From JAFDZV01 sp964455525 (GTDB lineage Bacteria; Bacteroidota; Ignavibacteria; OLB7), in the NCBI GenBank assembly GCA_964455525.1, contig CAYVWR010000009.1, positions 124,001 to 188,000 on the forward strand: 64,000 nucleotides of DNA. The letters are read 5' to 3'. The number at the start of each line of letters is the position of its first letter. Position 1 is the first letter of the stretch. Shown here piece after piece: positions 44,001-53,300 of the stretch. The notes under the pieces were generated by a model. It was not told where the DNA came from and made no database searches. It saw only the letters and a list, made by a program, of their open reading frames with translations. Made by a program: the position numbers and the translations under genes.

Positions 44001-47000
44001 CGCCGGTGACATCGCCGAACTTCACACCGAAGAGAAGGGGCCGGGTGTTCTTTCCTCTGCTGAACTGATCGGTAGACTGATAAAATCCTCCCACCGGCTG
44101 GTCTATCTTCAATGGCTTCTTGTGCAGGCGCACAAACCGATTGCTGCCGAAGCGGGTATATCCCTGGTTGTCGGTGAAGTCATCATCCAGCCCCAGTTCC
44201 AGAGAGTCAATTTCCGGGGCCACCGGCAGGCGGTAGTCGTACCTCCCGGTGGGGAGCGAGAGATAACGATGGGTCTGCGATGTCACCCCGTTCCCCGGAT
44301 CGGAAGCGGTCTGGTACTCCGCGAAGTAGATGTACTGGTGCGCCGGACCATCCCCCAGCAGCGGCACCTGATAGTCGATGCACCCCAACCCCAGCATGCG
44401 TGCCACATGGTAATCCTGTGCGGCAAGCTGTAGAAGCTGGAGGAGACTCAGGTTCATGTAGGTCTTGTCGCCGGGGATGATCGACGGCACATCACAGCTC
44501 GCCAGGAGGTTGTCGGCGGATTTGCTCAACTGTATATAGCGCTCCACCGCATCGCGCAGCGACTGGCTGTCGTCCCTGTCGTACGTTGCCAGATGCGGGT
44601 CCCACCTGTCCTTGTAGTTCTCCACGCTCACCCTTGCATGCCCCCCCAACGTCTCATACTTGGGCCACAGGCCGTCGATGGGATAGTTCACTGGGTCCTC
44701 GAGCCGCTTGTACACCCCCGGAGTATCGAGCGAGAGAGCATATTCGCCGATACGACTCCAGAGGTAACGGCGCTTCGTTCCCAGATAGAAGTCATCATAG
44801 GTCTCCAGGCGGATGGTTCTCGGAACGCAGTTGACGCACTTGAAAAGGACATGATCGATCGATTCGCTGGTGATTCGGTAGAACGACCCCACACCGCTGA
44901 TGGTCTCACGGCAGGAGACGAAGAGCGGAATGTCGGCGTTCGGATCGTCGATGCTCGAAATCGCCTCGAACTTCGCCGACGGCGTCCCCGCGGTCACCTC
45001 CGGGAGCAGCTCGAACGCGAACATCGTCTTCGGTATCGCCATCACCTTGTAGATGCCGGTATAATTCTGAAGCACATCCTTCACATGTCCCTCGCTGGGA
45101 GATGTCGGCACCGCCAGAGGATAGAGTTCCGGCTCGAACGAGATGATCACGCTCGTGCGGGCATCGGAGAACCGGGTATCGACCCGGATGTTCTCGTACA
45201 CCCATTCCACGCCGCTGGCGATCGAGCCGGAGATGCGGGTCGGCAGAGTCGCCGCGAAGTCGATCTCCGCCACGAAACGATCAGCGACCGCGGCCCTATA
45301 CGGCGCGCGATAGATCCTCACGAAGTCATCGCTCTTGTTCAACTTGTTGCTGCCGTAGTTGGCGGAACCCGGCTTGGCGAGGTTCCCCTTCGGAAGATGA
45401 TCCGCCAGATCGCCGAGCAGCGCCCACCGCAGGTGCACCCCCGAGGCGCTTCCGTCGCCGCCAGCGGATGAACCGGCCGCTTGTAGATAGAGCGATGGGG
45501 ACTGGATGAGAACCGACCCCATATCCTCCTCCGCACAGATGCCCCTCCCCGCCTCGAAGAGCGCTATCCGCAGCTCGGTGGCAAGGACGCGCAGGTGCTC
45601 CAGATGGGCATCGAGCAGCACGGCATCGGCCGGTGCGGGCCCCTCGCAGTCGAGGCAGTAGATGCTGAAGAAGCTTATGATGATTCGGAGCCTGCGGCAG
45701 AGCGTGTCGGCGCAGGGATCATCGTTCAGCGGGAGATTGTGCGTGGCGGAGATGGCGACCACCGTATCGTAGATCTCCTCGATCAACAGCGCAGGCTCTC
45801 CCAGATCATCCTCCACCATCTCCACGATCCCGGAATAGGTCGCACGCTCGGCAGCATTCAGCCCCTCCACAAAATCGCATGTCCGGCAGAGACACCCGAG
45901 CAGGTCGGTCCACTGTGCCCGGTAGAGATCCACGGTGGTGGCCCTGGGAAGCTCCGAGCCTATCAGCGCCGCATAAGCGGCCGACTGGGAAACGAGCAGG
46001 CCGTAGAAGAGATCGGCCATGAGGAGATAGGTGGGATCGAGCTGGTACGGCCGCGAATAGGCGGCGGCAACCAGACCGAGCACAAACCGGAGACGCTCGC
46101 AGAACACCGCAGAGAAGGGATATGCGACCGATGGCAGCCGGAGCTGGCGTTGCAGTGACGGGACTTCCGGGGCCATCTTCGCCAGAAGCATCTCCAGCAC
46201 CACTATCGGCGGATGCGTGGCAAGAGGGATAGAGCCGCAGATAATGGCATATAGATCCGGGAGCCGGTCCAGCCGCTCGCAATAGTCGATCTCCCTGCCG
46301 CAGATATGATATCCGGCCGCCGCCAGCTCGTTGTTGAACGTGTTGTAGTCCGCCGTCAGAGCCGGGAGGATGGCCTCCAGATCCAGCCGCAACTCCAGGT
46401 CCCACTCGTAATACGGAGAACAGAGCCAGCCAAATGAGCGGAGCACCCCAAACAACGTCCAGCACGTATTGCCGAACGAACCGGAGGGGAACGGTGTGGG
46501 GGCTGGAGTGGAGCTGAAGATGCGCTTATGAATCGCCATAATATGCGATTCAAAGAGGCCATCGAAACGGGTGTTGAAGCTGGCGGGAAGCTCCCCATGC
46601 CGCAGGCAGAACTGCAACAGACACTCCAGCATCTGTACGTAGCGCTCGCAGAAATCATCGCAGATATCAAGCCCGGCCGGGTCCAGGGTATCGGCAAGCC
46701 GGATGAACTCCGAATGCATGCTCTTGTAGCGGTTCTCCAGCTCTACGATCACCACACCGCTCAGGCGTCCGCATCCCATGCAGATCTGCGCGAAGAGGGT
46801 GACGATCCTTCGGAGCTGTTCGCAGCAGCCGGTCGGCTCCTCCAGCGGATAGAGGATCGCGCCGGAGGAGGAGGCGATGCCGGAGATATAGGTATACAGC
46901 GAGTTGATCTCATCGCAGATGATCGCATCGAAATCATCCGCCAGCCCATGCTCGGCCAGCTTCTCCCCGTTTGTACAGAGGCGGCAGAGGCAGTTAAGCA

Positions 47001-50000
47001 TCACCAGCCACCTGTCGCACAGATCGAAGCATGGCTGGCATGCCCTGGGTGCATCGCTCATCGTGAGCACGTAGCTCATGGCTCTTACATGCAGCCACTT
47101 GTAGATGCAGTCGACGATATACCACTGGCGGAGCGTGAGCGCCCAGGGATTGGAGTACGCCAGGATCAGCACAAGAACCAGGAACTCCAGCCGCGCACAG
47201 AACGTATTGTCGGCGGGTCCCATCTCGTTCGGATCGAACCCGAGCGCCTCGATGATCTCCGGCAGTTTCGCCTCGTATGGCGGCAGATCGTTAAGGACCT
47301 GCACGATGATGGGATCGTTCAGATCGGGAAGGGTGGCACAGAACAGGTGCACAACACGGGGCAGATAGGCGAGCTTGTCGCAGGCGATATCGGCCTTGCA
47401 ACAGATCTCCCCCACCAGGTCATCCCCCGGCAGCGGGGTAAACGTCTCGGTGCAGCACTCGATCTTCAGCAGGTTGCCGCCGGCATCCTCAAGGTACCCG
47501 TTGACCGCAAGCGCCATGTTGAAGGCGGGATCGTTCAGCACCTTGACCTGTATGCAGTGGCGCCCGGCCGTGAGCTGGAACGTCGCGTCCAGATGCTCCG
47601 GCTGGGCCATGTTCATCTGATCCGCCTTCTTGACCAGCACATTGTCGATATAGATCTCGGCGTGGTCGTCCGCCCGGAAATCGATTGCCAGACGAACGGA
47701 TGCATCCGCGCAGAGGCAGAAGCAGCGCTCAAACGTGGTCCAGCCGGTGGCGGAGCAGCAGGCGGTCGGCAGCGGGGATATCCATTCCGAACCGATGATC
47801 GGCGAGGCGATGCCGCAGGTGCCGGTCACGACGTTCGCCGTCACCGGCACGGCGACGCCGGTATCGGTCTGGGTGACGATCCAGGGAACCTCGCCGGTGG
47901 TCACATCAAACCTGGTGGTCTTGCAGTTGCAGGAGCATCGCTGGAGGTCTTCGTAGAGATCGCGGAACACCGGCAGATAGATGGTGGAAAGCTCCTGCTG
48001 AAGCGCCGGGGCGATATCGTTGTTGCAGGCGCAATGCAGCACGAACCAGTCGAGCAGCTCCCGCACCGCGTAGCAGGTCACCTCTACCGGGGGTGGCGGG
48101 GGGGTCGGCGGCGGATTGGGAACCGGAGGATATGGCGCCGGCGTATATGGCGGCTGCGGCTGGGGCACATGTTGGAACACCTTGGTATAGAGGCTGTCCA
48201 GATGGGGGCCGAAATCATTGACGATTTTCTGTACGATGATCGCGGTGGCGGAACTGGCCGACAGCTCCTCGTGCCGCTCGCAGATCCGCGCCAGACAATG
48301 GAGTATCTCCAACCACTCGTCGCAGGGATCGGCATCGGAGCAGATATCGGGATAGAGCCCCTTCAAGCTGTTGAGGGCATTGCGGGTCTCCACCAGACGA
48401 TACGCCATGTAATCACGGAACGAGCGGGAGACTGGCGTGCTGGGGCAGAAGCTGTGGATCAGACTATGAAGCACGTTGAGCCGGCGGCACATCTCCAAAA
48501 GGTCCAATGATATCGGGCCGTACTCTATCCCCTGCATAAGCCAGTACAGGTCATCCACCGCCCAGTGGAGCAGATCGTAGAAATCGTCCAGCACCACTGT
48601 TGATAGGGTGCTTTTACGATCGCAGATGCTCTTCAGGCAGTCAATGATCTCCGTCCATTCCTCGCAGTCGCTAAGAGGAACATCGGGGGCACAGAGGTCT
48701 CCGCTATTCGACTTGAAGGTGAGAAGGGCATGCTCCAGTTGCCCCAGATAGAAGTCGAGCAGCGACCGGCGCCCCTCCCCTCCTGGGATGGTCCTGTCCG
48801 GGCAGATGGTTTCGACGAAATAATCATACAGCCATCTGATAAGCCCGCACATGGTGGCGAGATCGGTTGCGGGATACTGGGGCTGCGGATGTTTCAGCAG
48901 CATATAGAGATCGCGGATATCCGCACCGAAGAGGTTCTCCATCTGCTGCCGTACGTAGGAGGAGAATCCCGCACGCCGCTCGCACAGCTCCATCAGGCAC
49001 TCCAGCAGATCGCTCCAACGGTCGCAGAAATCCTTTTCCGAGGGATCGCACAATGTTATCGCCTCCATTTCGAGCAGCGCCTTGAACTGTGCACGCAACG
49101 AAAAGAGCTGGCTGAAATCATCCTCGGCTTGCTGCTGCCAGGAAACGGTTACGGAGGTACAGGTCCGGCACCACCACGCCCAGAACCCAACCAGATTGCG
49201 GAGCTGGGCGCACTGGTCGGCGAGATAGGGGTCCATATAATAGTTAAGCCCCTCGGTCTGCGCCCAGGTGACCGCATGGCTGTAGACCATGCTGGTCACC
49301 GGAGCCACCTGACTGTTGAAGAAGTGGTTGATATGCGGCGGGGGGTTCGGAACATCTGTCTGCGCGCAGTAGGCACACAAGCAGTCGAGCAGATCACGCC
49401 ACTTGTTGCAGAGCGTCCAGCGCAGGGGATCGAGCAGCGGTACCACGTTGCCGATATAGTTCCCCATCACCTGCTCCACCGCCGCCCCGAAGTCGGCGAT
49501 GGTATATCCCCAGCGGTAATTGAGGGTGCTGACGGTCGGCGCCGAGGCGAGCATCACATCGACGTTGAATTTCAGCAGATCGAAGAATGAGGAGCTCTGG
49601 GGCACATATCCCAGCGAGAGCCTGTTGCTGAGATCATGCATCACGGGGGCGGCATCCGTCATGATCGCCTGCAACTGCTGAACGGACGTGTTCTGGTAGA
49701 AGTTGGGGATCTGGGTGCTCCCCAGGCAGAGCCAGCGATGGAACGCCTGAAAGTTGTAGCGGTTGTTGCAGAGCCAGCTCATGGGATAGCTGACCGGATA
49801 TTCCCTCCAGGTGGAAGTGAACGTCAGCGTAAAGGTCGCCGGTCCGTTGATGGAGTTGACGATGAGGTTGACGATGAACTGCTGTGTCGGAAAGTTGGAG
49901 AGGAGGGTGAAGCTGTCCGATGCCTGCCCCTGTGCGGGGATGCTGGGATCATTCCCCTGAATCCCCATGCTCACCGGCACCGTGGTTACCCCCGTGAGCG

Positions 50001-50181
50001 ACTCCGGGACTCCGATGATATTCCAATTGGGGGCTGCGTTCTTGCCGAGATTGACGGTGAGATCCATACTGATAGTCTCACCGGAGGAGAAGATATTGAT
50101 ATTGAAACTGCTCCCGACGAAATTCCCAGTGTATTGGACATCTGTCAGTACGAGCAGCGCTACTGGCGTTGTTAAAGGCAT
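41050..50181 (-). CDS. Giant protein with Trp/Cys helical repeats and FN3-like C-terminal half
   Basis: 3043 aa from ATG 50181. Residues 1-130 form a beta-rich head without signal peptide. Residues about 250-1530 carry at least seven copies of a helical unit of the form C-x2-W-x3-LL-x-CL-x3-C (CNKWRDLLDCLCAYC, CDRWSDLLECLMELC, CDRWLVMLNCLCRLC). These alternate with FCxRLxxLxxL helices. A Pro-rich linker is near 670-700 and a jelly-roll-like insert near 790-880 (ADDHAEIYIDNVLVKKADQ). At about 1555, LIQSPSLYLQAAG begins a region with GVHLRWALLGDLADHLPKG. Residues 2050-3043 are FN3-like sandwiches. No T9SS tail. Unknown function; probably a structural or adhesive component working with the two giants upstream. 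Confidence 0.75.
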   Translation of the reverse strand: MPLTTPVALLVLTDVQYTGNFVGSSFNINIFSSGETISMDLTVNLGKNAAPNWNIIGVPESLTGVTTVPVSMGIQGNDPSIPAQGQASDSFTLLSNFPTQQFIVNLIVNSINGPATFTLTFTSTWREYPVSYPMSWLCNNRYNFQAFHRWLCLGSTQIPNFYQNTSVQQLQAIMTDAAPVMHDLSNRLSLGYVPQSSSFFDLLKFNVDVMLASAPTVSTLNYRWGYTIADFGAAVEQVMGNYIGNVVPLLDPLRWTLCNKWRDLLDCLCAYCAQTDVPNPPPHINHFFNSQVAPVTSMVYSHAVTWAQTEGLNYYMDPYLADQCAQLRNLVGFWAWWCRTCTSVTVSWQQQAEDDFSQLFSLRAQFKALLEMEAITLCDPSEKDFCDRWSDLLECLMELCERRAGFSSYVRQQMENLFGADIRDLYMLLKHPQPQYPATDLATMCGLIRWLYDYFVETICPDRTIPGGEGRRSLLDFYLGQLEHALLTFKSNSGDLCAPDVPLSDCEEWTEIIDCLKSICDRKSTLSTVVLDDFYDLLHWAVDDLYWLMQGIEYGPISLDLLEMCRRLNVLHSLIHSFCPSTPVSRSFRDYMAYRLVETRNALNSLKGLYPDICSDADPCDEWLEILHCLARICERHEELSASSATAIIVQKIVNDFGPHLDSLYTKVFQHVPQPQPPYTPAPYPPVPNPPPTPPPPPVEVTCYAVRELLDWFVLHCACNNDIAPALQQELSTIYLPVFRDLYEDLQRCSCNCKTTRFDVTTGEVPWIVTQTDTGVAVPVTANVVTGTCGIASPIIGSEWISPLPTACCSATGWTTFERCFCLCADASVRLAIDFRADDHAEIYIDNVLVKKADQMNMAQPEHLDATFQLTAGRHCIQVKVLNDPAFNMALAVNGYLEDAGGNLLKIECCTETFTPLPGDDLVGEICCKADIACDKLAYLPRVVHLFCATLPDLNDPIIVQVLNDLPPYEAKLPEIIEALGFDPNEMGPADNTFCARLEFLVLVLILAYSNPWALTLRQWYIVDCIYKWLHVRAMSYVLTMSDAPRACQPCFDLCDRWLVMLNCLCRLCTNGEKLAEHGLADDFDAIICDEINSLYTYISGIASSSGAILYPLEEPTGCCEQLRRIVTLFAQICMGCGRLSGVVIVELENRYKSMHSEFIRLADTLDPAGLDICDDFCERYVQMLECLLQFCLRHGELPASFNTRFDGLFESHIMAIHKRIFSSTPAPTPFPSGSFGNTCWTLFGVLRSFGWLCSPYYEWDLELRLDLEAILPALTADYNTFNNELAAAGYHICGREIDYCERLDRLPDLYAIICGSIPLATHPPIVVLEMLLAKMAPEVPSLQRQLRLPSVAYPFSAVFCERLRFVLGLVAAAYSRPYQLDPTYLLMADLFYGLLVSQSAAYAALIGSELPRATTVDLYRAQWTDLLGCLCRTCDFVEGLNAAERATYSGIVEMVEDDLGEPALLIEEIYDTVVAISATHNLPLNDDPCADTLCRRLRIIISFFSIYCLDCEGPAPADAVLLDAHLEHLRVLATELRIALFEAGRGICAEEDMGSVLIQSPSLYLQAAGSSAGGDGSASGVHLRWALLGDLADHLPKGNLAKPGSANYGSNKLNKSDDFVRIYRAPYRAAVADRFVAEIDFAATLPTRISGSIASGVEWVYENIRVDTRFSDARTSVIISFEPELYPLAVPTSPSEGHVKDVLQNYTGIYKVMAIPKTMFAFELLPEVTAGTPSAKFEAISSIDDPNADIPLFVSCRETISGVGSFYRITSESIDHVLFKCVNCVPRTIRLETYDDFYLGTKRRYLWSRIGEYALSLDTPGVYKRLEDPVNYPIDGLWPKYETLGGHARVSVENYKDRWDPHLATYDRDDSQSLRDAVERYIQLSKSADNLLASCDVPSIIPGDKTYMNLSLLQLLQLAAQDYHVARMLGLGCIDYQVPLLGDGPAHQYIYFAEYQTASDPGNGVTSQTHRYLSLPTGRYDYRLPVAPEIDSLELGLDDDFTDNQGYTRFGSNRFVRLHKKPLKIDQPVGGFYQSTDQFSRGKNTRPLLFGVKFGDVTGGVTGGAPIWEIPDPSNDLGEHAKNDFKPYRDAQGYPEVMPIPDMPNPFYIHRIQNKPENTGLHVYGIYGINWFSRVSSVVKGPEINNQFPVRNTLLPPLNLSVQYIQPEEPPLFTSPSEQDSAFFGKTRVTFDWNHIHNKAYQKANAVDLYFRSEEPARVNGMIGEVTVQTLPLHTARVQLTSYTEIAEETPRTVEPTIAAADYERFKGSMLVTATNSFTITKVEAGTNGYPLVTIELLVPADAAGNRAQGTPIAPRASETFLIVENMMGMDEAKGITAGWQRLTSHRIMLADFNAHPYTGGGIHTETTYEDGREVVSTIGGFVDPNGEVKRVGTVPGVFEVIMPGTTLHPYDVQHSGAVSFYKGTARIPNYQNAEDIRVVEVLRIETEVRGGEDRVKLYVMDKEEKIAPANGAMVTATVNFHPSYRAYINWSAEGVAAGDIMPTSPETSRITYIAAKSVDTTHAEGMHPYRSGLSAPAVHLARLIIDPQAPAAPTGPLYATRPDIYGKATFMFDTEIPAGRTVYAMHFYRADEMAILATLYKQPTIVDEILPNLPRRDTDPYLADRWLDLILVRTEMVNGEKLFIARSTSTEPGAPTFRFPKPDRSREGYESFKGNASLQAGDGDIKRAIEEAFLPLTESPVIYQQIKENASLQTSSKKPVLHRDGALLALNDADYDAFPMARRGTRVDGRYVVRFADYTLDGASRNIYFYFTREFGNMLKAGSASQMLGPVRLVNSVPPVAPEIGRVRAQPENQVLGTSPSVTFEFNRYPSGENLKKVRLYRATSEEMAQTIRLMDEVGTFDLPENLAADKLYRVVDTFADLKPGESVPYGQPLFYRLVVLREIRNEEAVLEYVPSIPSELVLVSIMDTVNPPAPAINADEKVTVMALPPNGTKVLKYTDVVFTWDNVTYNALYTLYKMSSQGQWVKMGEVVRPQGDTVSYNWPGELLKLDENGQVIYHRFKIGVINSSGLVNVEENVLVV

Positions 50182-50302
50182 GATATATATCTGTTGTGTG
50201 CGTGTGATAGTGTTCGTTCGATGCACGCAAAAGCGGAGGCCGGGGCGCAACGGCCGCAGTCGGGGGAGTAGCCGGAACCCCTCCCCCCTGCGCTACCACG
50301 CT

Positions 50303-53300
50303 TTACGAGTACGGCACGGTGAATGTCACCGTTACCGGAGCGGCCGGGGTCTCCTCCCAGACCGGCTCCTGTTCGGTTCCGTTATTCCTCCAGACCTTCA
50401 CGGCAGTATAGTCCGCGCCATCGAAGAGCCTGTACTGGAACTGGAACCCGAGCTGCTGGGTGCCCTGCCCGGAGAGGAGATCAAGCGCCGAATTGGTCAC
50501 GAACACCCTGGCTGCATCCTTCGAGAAGTAGATCAAAGCTCCGCTTCCAAAACCTGTTGCCTGCAATCCAAGCTTCAGTTGATCAACCGGCAGCTTCGGA
50601 TCGTTGAACGGCTCGGGGCTTCTGAGGAGCACTCCCAGAATCCTGGCCTGTGCCCCGCTTCCGGTGGTGACGATGATGAATTCGGTGGTGGCCGGGGCTT
50701 CCAGAGTCCCCAGCCATAACGCACCATCCACGATACGGTCCAGCAGGTCGGCGTACTGCACATTCAGCGCCTTGTAGCGATCCGCCTGCCCGGTTCCCCC
50801 GGGGGCCACACCGTCGATGATCCCCTTGGCCATATCGGCATCGGCGGCATCGACTGTTATCGTATGGATCGCCTTCTTCGCCTCCTCCCCTTCTCCAAGG
50901 TTGTAGCTCCCGATATGCGTTTCAAAATCGGGATAGCGGGATGTCTGGAAGACATACTTGTGCACCTCTCTGCCGTAGGCGTGCTCCTGTGCTCCTTCGG
51001 CCAGAAGGGCATTGAAGATGGCCGTATAGAGCTTGCGGGGCTGAAGATCCACCCCGAGCGGGATCACGGTCTTGCGTGCGGGTGGCCTCTTGGCTAATTC
51101 TGGAACCGGATCGAACTGGAGACAGTCCCCGCTGTTCTTCACCATATACCTGAAGATCTCGTAGTCTCTCGGCTGGGGGGGCTTTTCGTCCTTCCTCCAG
51201 ATCGGATCAATCTTGATATCCCAGGCGGGATCGGCCTCGCGGGCGGTATCGCGGATCACGATCTGCACCCCGGCACGCACCTCCGGCAAATCCTCGTATG
51301 CATTCCAGAGACCGTACATGGAGTTCATATACTCCTTCCTGTAGAAGATCTGCAACTGGCTCTGCTTGAAGTAGAGCGGCTTGGCGCCGATGATGTTGCC
51401 GTTGGCGTCCGGGTAGCTTCGCTCGTAGTCGATATACTGCTTCAGCTTCGCGTACTGGTATCCCGCCTCGGCATCGGCGGAGAGGAGCGCGCTATACCCG
51501 CAGTTATAGACCGGGGAGGTCTCCGGTCCGGTGGCATGGAAATGTCCCACCGGACCTGCAGTCTGGAACCCAAACGTATAGAATGAACGGAACGGGCGCT
51601 GCTCATCGCCGTTGATCTGTTCGGTGGTCTCTATCTGAACCGCGTACTTGGTGTTCGGACGCCAGATCGGCTGGGTGACGAGGTTCAGCGCCTTGATGGT
51701 ATCCTCGCTCGTCTGCGCCACCACCAGCGGATCGGGGAGATCGTTGTTGTACTCATGATCGAACTGGCTTATCCAGCAGATCTCATGAATGTAGGTCTCG
51801 CAGCCACCGCTGCAACCCGCCGCCGGAGCTATCACGATACGGTCGATCGGCTGGTCGGCATGGTCATATTCCACCGGCGTTCCCAGATCGGCGGCCTCGA
51901 TCCGTTCCCGCTTCCGAAGGGGGTCGTAGGCGGAGTCCACCGGCACCGGACAGTATTTCGCCAGAGCATTCGGCAGCCCGGTCTCCAGTGCCCCGAGCAG
52001 CGCGGCATGCTGGTCGAAGAGGGTCTTGACGGCGGCGGCATCGGTATAGCTCAGCACATTGATCCCGAAATAGTTGGCGATCATCCGTATCGTCCTGCAC
52101 CTGTTGGCCGGACGCCGGTTCGCACCGCTCTCCAGCCTAAGTTCGTCCGACCATAGGAGCGACTTCTTCGCCAGGTCCGTCAGGTGAGTGCCGAGCGCGC
52201 CATGAAGCGAGCTGTTGCCGGTGAACACCCCCGAGGGGAGGTACTCCTTGTACCTGCATACATTGCAGAGGCAGTAGAGTATCGCCAGCATGCTGTCGCA
52301 GGTGGTCTGGCATCCTGCCAGAGGGGCCGTGCTGCCGCCGATGTAGGCATTGGCCTTCGTCTTCAGAGCATTGCAGAACTCCCCCATACGGGACTCAAGA
52401 GAGAGTGGCAGACGCATCGTGGCGCCGTAGCCTATCACCAGAATCCCCACCACCCGCTCCAGCGTCGCGCAGAACTCCGTGTTGGTCCAGCCGGCCGGAA
52501 CCGGGTCCAGGTTGAGCGTTGCACTCAGCTCGTCGAACATCTCCTGCGCATCATGCATCAGCGTGACGATCTCCGAGAACGGAGGTGCCGCGAGCTGTTC
52601 GGCTGTGGGCGGGGTGTTGCAGAGCTTGCGCCAGGCGTTCAGCAGATCCTTCTGCCAGGCACAGGGAGATACCGACAGCACCAGAGGAGCGATACGCTCG
52701 TTCTCCGGCAGCCCGTCCAGCGCCTGCTGAAGTTCGGTGAACCTCGTCTGGAGCGTATTCAGCTCGTTGTTCTGAAGCCATGTATAGATCGATGGGGCCA
52801 CCGCATTTCCACGGAGGCAATCCTCGTAGACATGGCCGAGGATGTAGCGCACCTCGAACTCAGTGTTCTCGATCGTGGTATCGAACGCGGGCCAGAACAG
52901 GAGATCCTGGTAGACGGAGAAGACCGCGTTGGAGATATCGAGCAGGAGCTGGTCGAAATCGGTTTCGATCCGTGTGATGATGCTCTGCGGCAGATACGCC
53001 CGCCGTGCGATCAGGATATCGAGCACCTGAAGGGCATCGAGCCAATCCGGGCATGTGGAATGCATCGGCGTCGTGCCGCAGAGGACTCCGTGATACGGCG
53101 CCACGGCCCCCTGCTTGAATCCCACGGGGTTGGAGCCGACGTTGTCGTAGGCCCCCTGGAGTGCCGTGAGCTTCGTGTCCAGCCATGCCAGCATCGCGGG
53201 AGTAGCGTCGTCGCAGTTCATGCTCAGCGAGGCGAGGAACCCGATCGCCGTCTGCACAAGATCGCAGTCGTCGGCGGGGATCGTTGCCCCCTGCAACGGC

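Noticed and set aside
46528..48510. Plus-strand open frame of 660 codons inside the 3043-aa gene
   Set aside because: Antisense shadow of the Trp/Cys repeat region; no motifs of its own.
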